Shown: positions 57,857-64,000 of the stretch, one piece after another | Numbering within the stretch: the first letter of the stretch is position 1 | How the letters are laid out: each line of letters opens with the position of its first letter | Origin: Lachnospiraceae bacterium | GTDB lineage: Bacteria; Bacillota; Clostridia; Lachnospirales; Lachnospiraceae | Assembly (NCBI GenBank): GCA_017473115.1 | Contig: JAFUNC010000018.1 | Coordinates: 1-64,000 of the forward strand | Length of the DNA stretch: 64,000 nucleotides | Reading direction: 5' to 3' | Program-made: the position numbers and the translations under genes | The notes under the pieces: generated by a model | Seen by the model: only the letters and a program-made list of their open reading frames with translations | The model's database searches: none | What the model was told of the DNA's origin: nothing

Positions 57857-58357
57857 TTACTCTGCTGCGGGAGCACCCTGCTGTTCTGCAATCTGATTGA
57901 GAACGCGTGCAAGGTTTGTAATAGGTGACTGGATGCTTCCAAGTAATTTGCCAAGTAATTCTTCTCTTGAAGGTACGTTGGAAATTGCTTCGATGCCCTT
58001 GCTGTCATATACAGTTCCTTCAACAACACCGCCCTTGATTTCAAGTGCTTTTGCGTTCTTAGCAAACTTGCAAAGAATTCTTGCAGGAGCTGTAGCGTCA
58101 TCCTTGGAAATTGCAATTGCGCTGGGTCCCTCTAAATAAGGAGCAAGTCCTTCGCAATCTGTTCCCTTGAATGCAAAATTCATCATGGTGTTTTTGTATA
58201 CCTTGTAAGTAATGCCTGCTTCACGAAGCTGCTTACGAAGTTCGGTATCTTCAGCTACGGTAAGTCCGCGGTGGTCAACGATAACAACTGACTGCGCATC
58301 CTTAATATTTGCTGAAATCTCTTCCACGATGGGTTTCTTCAATTCAACTTTTGCCAT
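57857..58357 (-). CDS. rplJ: 50S ribosomal protein L10
   Basis: Base of the L7/L12 stalk and, with L12, the repressor that binds the L10 leader. The 166-residue product starts MAKVELKKPIVEEI and has the VVIDHRGLTV core. AGGAGG precedes the ATG. Confidence 0.98.
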   Translation of the reverse strand: MAKVELKKPIVEEISANIKDAQSVVIVDHRGLTVAEDTELRKQLREAGITYKVYKNTMMNFAFKGTDCEGLAPYLEGPSAIAISKDDATAPARILCKFAKNAKALEIKGGVVEGTVYDSKGIEAISNVPSREELLGKLLGSIQSPITNLARVLNQIAEQQGAPAAE

Positions 58358-58407
58358 TTTGTTTTACCTCCTTCTTTATTTCGTGCCGAAAGAGTTTTTA
58401 TAAAGAA

Positions 58408-58539
58408 TAAAAAACCTCTCATCTTCGCAGAAGACGAGAGGGTAAAAATTCATTCAAAATCTACTCATCCTCGGTAGGCGTTGTCTCCTTACGTCGCTTA
58501 GCGACACCTACTGTCTTCGGCGCGGTTGCTTTTACAACC
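58408..58539 (-). ncRNA. L10 leader with attenuator
   Basis: Upstream of rplJ the transcript carries the L10-leader hallmarks GAAGACAGTAGG and CCTACCGAGG, with a GTCGC...GCGAC stem between them, followed by a terminator hairpin (CCTCTCGTCTTC and GAAGATGAGAGG) and TTTTTTATT at 58408-58442. Binding of L10(L12)4 is known in Firmicutes to promote termination here. Confidence 0.88.
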
Positions 58540-58545
58540 TCAATA

Positions 58546-58574
58546 AACTTATCATATGTATTCCACATTGTCAA
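58546..58574 (-). promoter_or_regulatory. Promoter of the rplJL operon
   Basis: On the minus strand TTGACA (58569-58574), 17 bases, TAAGTT (58546-58551) preceded by TGA, an extended -10. It lies at the head of the L10 leader. Confidence 0.7.
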
Positions 58575-58660
58575 GCATTTTTATTATTTTATTCTGCCGG
58601 CATTTCACTGTCAATCTGCCGTTGGCTTTTCACGGGTTCTCCGTCCCGCCGACAAACAGG

Positions 58661-59938
58661 TTATTGCGGTGTTACATATCCGTCCGCATCAATACTTACA
58701 CCTTCCGATAATCCGCGCATATAATCCAGAATTCGGGTTGCTTCTTCTCCCGTCGCCAAATATGTTCTGCTGCTTTCGGTCCGGCAGGGAATGAATTTCG
58801 CCGAAACCAATCCTTCCTCACCAATTTCCAAGGTTACAAGACAACTGTCCTGACTCTTGGAATTAAACCAGTAATTTCCCAAACTGTAAAATACCGGTAC
58901 ATCATTCACGTAAGCAATTTCCTGCAATACATGAGGATGTGCACCAATCACCACATCGGCTCCCGCCGCCGTAAAATCCGCCGCCTGGCCGGGCTGACTC
59001 CAATCCGGTTCATCCGTACTCTCCGTTCCCCAATGCACATATACAATCAGGAAATCACATTCCTTCTTCGCCTCACGGATTACTTCTTCCAAAGCATCAT
59101 TTTGGAAACAACGGAAGGTTCCCGGCGAATCTGCCGTTGCACCTTTGGTATCCGGCGTAGCAAGACGCTCCACTTCCGTCGCGGACACGATACCGATTTT
59201 CACATCTCCGTTTTGATAAAAAACCACTTTGGATGCCTCGTCCAAATCACGCCCCGCGCCTACATACGGAATCCCTGCGCCTTCCAACGTATCCAGCGTG
59301 TCCAGCAGTGATATCTCTCCGTAATCCGAAGCATGATTATTGGCAAGGGACACAATATCCACACCCATATCCTTCAGAACCTGCACATTAGCCGGATCCG
59401 CACAAAAGGTAAAAGCCTTATTTGCCAAAGGGGTCCCGCGATTCGTATAGGGAAATTCATTATTAATCATAAAAATATCCGACCCGCGCATAATATCCAG
59501 CAGTTCCGGGTCAATACATTCTTCCAGAACGCTTCCGTTTGCGCGATAAGTACTCATCACCGCATATTCTTCATCCAAAAGCACATCTCCCGCAAAGGTA
59601 AACGTCACCGTATCTTTATCCGGCAAAGCATATGTATTCTCCGGCAGATTTTGAACCGATTCTTCATTTTCCTGCAGTTGTTCACCATTTCCCGAAACAC
59701 TTACATCACTTTCACCCAAAATCGCCCCGTCTTCGTACAATTCCGGAAATAATTCTTCTCCCGAAATTTGCGGAATCGGTTGCGCGTTCTGGTTCGTAGC
59801 CAATTCTGCCTCCCTTATATTGTTTTTACGTACAATAAGAAACGCAAGAAATGCCGCAAACAGCAATACGCTGATTACGGTTGCCGCAATACCCGCTATT
59901 CTGTTTTTACCCGCATTTACATCTAATGTATCTCTCAT
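58661..59938 (-). CDS. CapA family (PGA-synthesis-like) metallophosphatase
   Basis: The 425-residue product has a membrane anchor near residues 15-38, an acidic linker and a CapA-type calcineurin-like domain: FTFAGDVLLDEEY, FMINNEFPYT, SLANNHASDYG, VYVHWGTE and GAHPHVLQE supply the dimetal ligands. CapA proteins take part in poly-gamma-glutamate or related envelope polymer handling; no capB/capC lies nearby. The gene is inserted between rplA and rplJ, behind the rplA terminator. Confidence 0.88.
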   Translation of the reverse strand: MRDTLDVNAGKNRIAGIAATVISVLLFAAFLAFLIVRKNNIREAELATNQNAQPIPQISGEELFPELYEDGAILGESDVSVSGNGEQLQENEESVQNLPENTYALPDKDTVTFTFAGDVLLDEEYAVMSTYRANGSVLEECIDPELLDIMRGSDIFMINNEFPYTNRGTPLANKAFTFCADPANVQVLKDMGVDIVSLANNHASDYGEISLLDTLDTLEGAGIPYVGAGRDLDEASKVVFYQNGDVKIGIVSATEVERLATPDTKGATADSPGTFRCFQNDALEEVIREAKKECDFLIVYVHWGTESTDEPDWSQPGQAADFTAAGADVVIGAHPHVLQEIAYVNDVPVFYSLGNYWFNSKSQDSCLVTLEIGEEGLVSAKFIPCRTESSRTYLATGEEATRILDYMRGLSEGVSIDADGYVTPQ

Positions 59939-59982
59939 AATTTCATTTTACCATTTTCAAATTCATTTGAACAGACCAAATA

Positions 59983-60014
59983 AAAAGACAGCGGATTGCT
60001 CCACTGTCTTTTGA
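59983..60014 (-). terminator. Rho-independent terminator after rplA
   Basis: AAAAGACAGCGGA pairs with TCCACTGTCTTTT (one mismatch) around TTGC, with a TATTT tail on the minus strand. Confidence 0.88.
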
Positions 60015-60023
60015 AAATGCTGA

Positions 60024-60713
60024 TTACAGCTTCATTACATTAACTTTTACACCAGGTCCCATTGTACTTGAAAGGGTTACGCTTCTTAAGTACTGACCCT
60101 TTAATGAGCTGGGTTTTGCCTTCTTGATTGCTTCCATTAAAGCATCGAAGTTTTCATTCAACTTTTCTTCTGAGAAAGATACCTTTCCGATAGGGCAGTG
60201 AATGATGTTCTGCTTGTCAAGTCTGTATTCAATCTTACCAGCCTTGATATCAGCGATAGCCTTGGTAACGTCCATTGTTACGGTACCTGCCTTGGGGTTA
60301 GGCATTAAGCCCTTAGGTCCTAAAACCTTACCAAGACGACCAACAACACCCATCATGTCGGGAGTTGCTACAACTACGTCGAAATCTAACCAACCATCGT
60401 TCTGAATCTTGGGAATAAGTTCTTCGCCGCCTACATAATCAGCACCAGCTGCTTCAGCTTCGTTTACCTTATCGCCCTTAGCGAATACGAGAACCTTAAC
60501 GGTCTTACCTGTACCGTTGGGTAATACTACCGCACCACGGATCTGTTCTTCAGCGTGACGTCCGTCACAACCTGTTCTGATGTGAATTTCTACTGTTTCA
60601 TCAAATTTAGCACCAGCAGTCTTCTTTACCAAAGCAACTGCGTCAGCAGGATCATAGAGTGTTGCTCTATCAACAAGCTTAGCTGCTTCGTTATATTTCT
60701 TACCATGTTTCAT
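60024..60713 (-). CDS. rplA: 50S ribosomal protein L1
   Basis: Mobile stalk protein at the E site and a known translational repressor of its own operon in bacteria and archaea. The 229-residue product has the family [20 protein letters not shown] signature. A hairpin resembling the one before rplK overlaps its upstream region. Confidence 0.98.
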   Translation of the reverse strand: MKHGKKYNEAAKLVDRATLYDPADAVALVKKTAGAKFDETVEIHIRTGCDGRHAEEQIRGAVVLPNGTGKTVKVLVFAKGDKVNEAEAAGADYVGGEELIPKIQNDGWLDFDVVVATPDMMGVVGRLGKVLGPKGLMPNPKAGTVTMDVTKAIADIKAGKIEYRLDKQNIIHCPIGKVSFSEEKLNENFDALMEAIKKAKPSSLKGQYLRSVTLSSTMGPGVKVNVMKL

Positions 60714-60730
60714 AACTTATTTACCTCCTT

Positions 60731-60758
60731 GTGGTTCAATGCACACACGTGCTCCCAC
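60731..60758 (-). promoter_or_regulatory. Candidate L1-responsive hairpin before rplA
   Basis: On the minus strand GTGG-GA-GCAC-GTGT-GTGC-ATTGAA-CCAC: two helices with an asymmetric 2/6 internal loop, ending 3 bases before the AGGAGG of rplA. The same layout precedes rplK. Confidence 0.6.
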
Positions 60759-60767
60759 CTTCTAAAA

Positions 60768-61193
60768 TTAATCTTCTACTACGATACCCATACTGCGAGC
60801 TGTACCCGCGATCATGCTCATAGCTGCTTCGATACTTGCTGCGTTTAAGTCCGGCATCTTCATTTCTGCGATTTCACGAACCTTATCCTTAGAAATTGTT
60901 GCAACCTTCTGCTTGTTAGGCTTAGCAGATGCTGTCTTAAGGTTACAAGCCTTCTTTAAAAGAACTGCAGCGGGAGGAGTCTTAGTAATGAAACTAAAGC
61001 TTCTGTCTGCATAAACTGTGATAACAACAGGGATGATTAAGTCACCCTTATCTGCTGTCTTAGCGTTGAACTGCTTTGTGAATTCAACGATGTTAACGCC
61101 GTGCTGTCCAAGTGCAGGACCTACAGGCGGTGCCGGTGTTGCTTTGCCGGCAGGAATCTGTAATTTGATATAACCTGTTACTTTCTTTGCCAT
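60768..61193 (-). CDS. rplK: 50S ribosomal protein L11
   Basis: GTPase-centre protein. The 141-residue product starts [16 protein letters not shown] and has [16 protein letters not shown], the thiostrepton-site loop. Upstream of rplA as usual. Confidence 0.99.
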   Translation of the reverse strand: MAKKVTGYIKLQIPAGKATPAPPVGPALGQHGVNIVEFTKQFNAKTADKGDLIIPVVITVYADRSFSFITKTPPAAVLLKKACNLKTASAKPNKQKVATISKDKVREIAEMKMPDLNAASIEAAMSMIAGTARSMGIVVED

Positions 61194-61215
61194 TTTGGCT
61201 ACCTCCTAATAAATT

Positions 61216-61251
61216 GTGGTTCGGCGCCGTGCCCTATGCAACGGCTCCCAC
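61216..61251 (-). promoter_or_regulatory. Candidate L1-responsive hairpin before rplK
   Basis: On the minus strand GTGG-GA-GCCGT, a ~10-base loop, ACGGC-GCCGAA-CCAC: same outer helix, same 2/6 internal loop ending GAA as the hairpin before rplA, close to the rplK ribosome-binding site. Confidence 0.6.
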
Positions 61252-61310
61252 TGTTCATATAACAACATTACTGTTGCTAAAATAGGATACAATCCTATGA
61301 ACAAGCATTT

Positions 61311-61877
61311 TTACATTTTCTTGATATCTGAGAAACTAATTTCAACCGGAGTCTCGCGACCGAACATTTCAACATTGATGGTAACGGACTGCTTACCTTC
61401 ATCCACACGTTTTACAATACCTGCAGTATCTTTCCAAACGCCTGCGATAACGGTAATGGCATCGCCTTCTTTTACATCGATGTGTGATGTTTCTCCACCA
61501 ACATTGAGCATCTTCATTTCTGCTTCCGTTAAAGGAACGGGCTTACTTCCGGGACCTACGAAACCTGTAACACCTCTGGTATTTCTTACTACATACCATG
61601 CATCATTGTTGTCTGCATCCATATGAAGTAAAACATAACCGGGGAATAACTTCTTCTGCACAACTTTCTTGGTGTTGTTCTTCATTTCAACAACTTCCTG
61701 CATCGGAACACGTACTTCCAAGATTTCATTCTCAAGATGACGGTTCTCAATTGCTTTCTCGATGTTGGCTTTTACCTTATTCTCATATCCGGAATAGGTG
61801 TGAACAACATACCATCCCATACCCTTGCCGCTCTTATTATCACTCTGGCCAATGTCAAATTCTTTATTTTCTTCCAT
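61311..61877 (-). CDS. nusG: Transcription elongation factor NusG
   Basis: The 188-residue product has an NGN domain (GWYVVHTYSGYENKVK) and a C-terminal KOW domain (VKEGDAITVIAGVWKDTAGIV). It controls pausing and couples transcription to translation. Between secE and rplK as in most bacteria. Confidence 0.98.
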   Translation of the reverse strand: MEENKEFDIGQSDNKSGKGMGWYVVHTYSGYENKVKANIEKAIENRHLENEILEVRVPMQEVVEMKNNTKKVVQKKLFPGYVLLHMDADNNDAWYVVRNTRGVTGFVGPGSKPVPLTEAEMKMLNVGGETSHIDVKEGDAITVIAGVWKDTAGIVKRVDEGKQSVTINVEMFGRETPVEISFSDIKKM

Positions 61878-61892
61878 ACGTCCACCCTCACC

Positions 61893-62108
61893 TTAAAAAC
61901 TTAAATTTGTTAACCATTCCATGCCGAGTTTTACCAGTGCATCCACACCGAAAATCAAAGCTCCGACAAAAATAATTGCCACCAGGACAACTGCTGTCTG
62001 TTTTACAACATCGTTTTTAGAGGGCCAGGTAATCTTCTTCCATTCCTGTTTTACGCCACGAAAGAAACTTGTTTTCTTAGGTTTCTCTGTGTTTGACGCA
62101 TTTGCCAT
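61893..62108 (-). CDS. secE: Preprotein translocase subunit SecE
   Basis: The 71-residue Gram-positive short form has a conserved amphipathic region FFRGVKQEWKKITWPSKNDV and one membrane helix (VVLVAIIFVGALIFGVDALV). It stabilises SecY. Confidence 0.97.
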   Translation of the reverse strand: MANASNTEKPKKTSFFRGVKQEWKKITWPSKNDVVKQTAVVLVAIIFVGALIFGVDALVKLGMEWLTNLSF

Positions 62109-62141
62109 AATCCTAATTTCCTTTCAAATAAAAAAGACAAA

Positions 62142-62291
62142 TTATTTAGTTTCTTTGTGCAAAGTATGAGCCTTGCAGAATCTACAATACTTCTTTGTTT
62201 CCATTCTGTCAGGATGTGTCTTCTTATCCTTAGTTGTGTTGTAATTACGCTGCTTGCATTCTGTACATGCTAAAGTAATTCTTGTACGCAT
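62142..62291 (-). CDS. rpmG: 50S ribosomal protein L33
   Basis: The 49-residue product has the zinc-binding type of L33: CTEC and CRFC pairs. The ATG of [12 protein letters not shown] has GGAGG upstream. First gene of the rpmG-secE-nusG-rplKA run. Confidence 0.97.
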   Translation of the reverse strand: MRTRITLACTECKQRNYNTTKDKKTHPDRMETKKYCRFCKAHTLHKETK

Positions 62292-62400
62292 TTTCCCACC
62301 TCCACGCGTATTTATTTCTATTTTCTTGTTGAATCTTTTGCTTGATTTAATGAAATTTAAGCGCATAAAAAAAAGGCCTAAAAACCAATCTTGCCATAGT

Positions 62401-62429
62401 AGAATACCACACGGGTGGTCGTTCGTCAA
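62401..62429 (-). promoter_or_regulatory. Probable promoter of the rpmG-secE-nusG operon
   Basis: On the minus strand TTGACG (62424-62429), 17 bases, TATTCT (62401-62406), about 100 bases before rpmG. Confidence 0.6.
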
Positions 62430-62460
62430 TGAGTTTTTTTAAATTTCTTTTTTATAAGTC

Positions 62461-62604
62461 GCAGGGCGTAGGATTTCTTTGCAGGACACGCTCCCGCTCG
62501 CTTCTGCCGCGTAACGGTACTAAACTCGAAGTCTTGTATACAAGCCTTCTCATTAAGTACCGACGGGCAGAAAAACGGTCCTCAAAGAAATTCCTACGCC
62601 CTGC
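62461..62604 (-). repeat. Interspersed foldable repeat, copy C (divergent)
   Basis: Outer arms GCAGGGCGTAGGATTTCTTTG and its complement at 62584-62604 pair over 21 bp with one bulged base. Inside, on the minus strand, are ACCGTTTTT, GTACTTAATGAG, CGAGTTTAGTACCGTTAC and GAGCGGGAGCGTGTCCTG, which match the conserved segments of copies A and B. The stems (TTCTGCC/GGCAGAA, CGGTACT/AGTACCG) differ in sequence but still pair. Confidence 0.82.
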
Positions 62605-62709
62605 TCGGTGTTGAGAAAAAATAAATAATGATATTTCCGTATAATATTTTCTGTATTTTTATCGATATATCTCTATAGGGGAAATGATTAGAAATCCGTT
62701 ACCGCTTTG

Positions 62710-63651
62710 TTATAAAGATAATATAAAATACTTCATCTCTTCGGCTATCAATTCATACTCATGATCATGCACGTAATGCGAACAATTCAGTTCAACAAGC
62801 CTTCCGTCCGAAACTTCCTGAATGTAATCTTTCTGATAATTACGCCAGGCCTCTTCCTCCCAGCCGGTGCCGCTTCCGTTTGATACGAACAAAAGCATAG
62901 GCACCTGCGGAACACCTGCATCATCTACCACCTTTGCGCTCTCTTTGATACTGCCCACTTCATTCATCATAGTAGTGGTTGCCGTACGGCTGAAAAACAC
63001 CGCCTTGTAAATCTCTTTTTCCGCTTCTGTTAGGGTGTCGTACTTCATCGCCTCGCTTTCCGCAACGCCCGGAAGAAGTCTTATGATCCCCATGCGCGCA
63101 GCAAACTGCGATAATTTTAACATAGGCACATTGATTTGATAATCTTCATACGCTCCGGGAACTGCCATATCCAAACCGACAATCGCCAATACTTCCTCGG
63201 GATACTGCTGCGCCCAATACAAGGCCTCAATGCCCGACATAGAATGCGGACATAAAATATACGGTCCTTCCACGCCTGCTGCCGCAAGTGCCGCTCTCGT
63301 ATCCGCAAGCACGGACGCAACGTCTCTGTCTTTATCCACCACATCACTGAACCCATAGCCGAACTTTTCCACTACGACCACCTTATAGTCGTCACTCAAT
63401 AAAGAGTACAACGATTTAAAATCCAAGACGGGCGAACAGGTTCCGCCGCCGGAAAGGAATACAATGGTCTGTTCTCCTTCACCTTCTATATATATGTTCA
63501 TTTTATGGCCGTCCACTTCCACAAGTTGTCCGATAGGTGTTAAAAGTTTCGCTTCCCTTTTCAATTGAATTTTATGATTGATAAAAATTGCAAGACATAA
63601 AAAGATTACGATTCCTAAAATAATCAGCGTCATTTTTATTCCCTTCTTCAT
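62710..63651 (-). CDS. Alpha/beta hydrolase, membrane anchored
   Basis: The 313-residue product has an N-terminal membrane helix (about residues 7-25) and an alpha/beta hydrolase fold: VFLSGGG oxyanion region, VVVEKFGYGFSD, nucleophile Ser in CPHSMSGIEAL and catalytic His in NCSHYVHDHE. Substrate unknown. AGGAGG precedes the ATG. It lies directly downstream of a GNAT gene on the same strand. Confidence 0.88.
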   Translation of the reverse strand: MKKGIKMTLIILGIVIFLCLAIFINHKIQLKREAKLLTPIGQLVEVDGHKMNIYIEGEGEQTIVFLSGGGTCSPVLDFKSLYSLLSDDYKVVVVEKFGYGFSDVVDKDRDVASVLADTRAALAAAGVEGPYILCPHSMSGIEALYWAQQYPEEVLAIVGLDMAVPGAYEDYQINVPMLKLSQFAARMGIIRLLPGVAESEAMKYDTLTEAEKEIYKAVFFSRTATTTMMNEVGSIKESAKVVDDAGVPQVPMLLFVSNGSGTGWEEEAWRNYQKDYIQEVSDGRLVELNCSHYVHDHEYELIAEEMKYFILSL

Positions 63652-63675
63652 AAACAGCCTCCTGTTTTTTTACTC

Positions 63676-64000
63676 CTACAATTCTCTGTAATACGGGCAG
63701 ATATCTTCATACCGTCCATCCTCCATGCGGAATCCGCCGGGAATCGTGCCCAGCCGGACAAACCCTAATCTCTCATACAAATGTCTTGCATGAATGTTGG
63801 TTGCCACAACGGCGTTGAATTGCAATACCTTAAAGCCGTGCATTTTACCTTGGGCCATACAATCTTTTACCAGTTTCTCACCAATATGCAACCCGCGGCT
63901 GTCTGCTGCCACCGCATAACTTGCGTTACAGATGTGTCCGCATCTTCCTATATTATTAGGATGTAAAATATACAGTCCATGGATTCGGTCCGTTTCGGAA
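63676..64000 (-). CDS. GNAT family N-acetyltransferase, 5' end cut by window edge
   Basis: About 107 C-terminal codons are present. NASYAVAADSRGLHIGEKLV is the acetyl-CoA loop region (RGxHIG), followed by FKVLQFNAVVATNIHARHLY and ERLGFVRLGTIPGGFR. The frame is open to the edge, so the true start lies beyond the window. Substrate unknown. Confidence 0.85.
   Translation of the reverse strand, partial: SETDRIHGLYILHPNNIGRCGHICNASYAVAADSRGLHIGEKLVKDCMAQGKMHGFKVLQFNAVVATNIHARHLYERLGFVRLGTIPGGFRMEDGRYEDICPYYREL

Noticed and set aside
57844-58116. 90-residue frame within rplJ
   Set aside because: It lies in another frame inside rplJ on the same strand and has no independent support.

Overview
The window reads as chromosome from a low-to-moderate GC Gram-positive anaerobe of the Clostridia, most likely Lachnospiraceae. 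Supporting signs are strong AGGAGG-type ribosome-binding sites, Rho-independent terminators, a zinc-type S14, the L10 leader attenuator, [FeFe]-hydrogenase maturases, a class B sortase and a radical-SAM-rich metabolism. The family assignment is inferred from protein style; no rRNA or tRNA gene was found in the window.

Layout. 1-8,123: S10/spc ribosomal operon on the minus strand, from rpsJ down to a rplF cut by the window edge, with a promoter and a long structured leader. 8,231-10,951: two small DUF4190-like membrane proteins, an rRNA-type methyltransferase and a DUF2752 protein. 11,035-19,888: minus-strand run with a rubredoxin/acidic/glutamate-synthase-like fusion, a TIGR01212 radical SAM protein, thiN, hydE, hydG, hydF and a GNAT. 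20,031-26,543: MATE exporter, mscL, YbaK-type editing protein, MBL hydrolase, methyltransferase, M20 peptidase and thioredoxin. 26,614-32,549: cell-surface block of LCP protein, sortase substrate, sortase B, DUF4956, VTC polyphosphate polymerase and CotH kinase. 32,761-37,616: flotillin, YegP-like protein, C39-like peptidase, aquaporin, flavodoxin and PadR regulator. 37,700-40,720: a decayed accessory island with a DUF4325 remnant, a broken cytosine methyltransferase, a frameshifted zinc-finger gene, a solitary PD-(D/E)XK-like nuclease and a very regular tandem repeat array. 40,910-45,524: str operon (rpsL-rpsG-fusA-tuf) with a perfect consensus promoter. 45,581-49,195: AraC regulator, MATE exporter, iron alcohol dehydrogenase. 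49,568-62,429: rpoC, rpoB, rplL, rplJ with L10 leader, capA, rplA, rplK, nusG, secE, rpmG. 62,710-64,000: alpha/beta hydrolase and a partial GNAT.

Most of the window is housekeeping. The least expected material is non-coding. (1) Three copies of an interspersed, strongly foldable repeat (25,806-26,004; 49,327-49,491; 62,461-62,604) share loop sequences while their stems change in a compensated way. (2) Eight units of 62-63 bp carry alternating TACCTAC/GTAGGTA sites every ~31 bp, directly upstream of the lone nuclease gene. (3) A 17-bp inverted repeat brackets a sortase-substrate gene. (4) Candidate autoregulatory RNA structures lie in the S10 leader and before both rplK and rplA.
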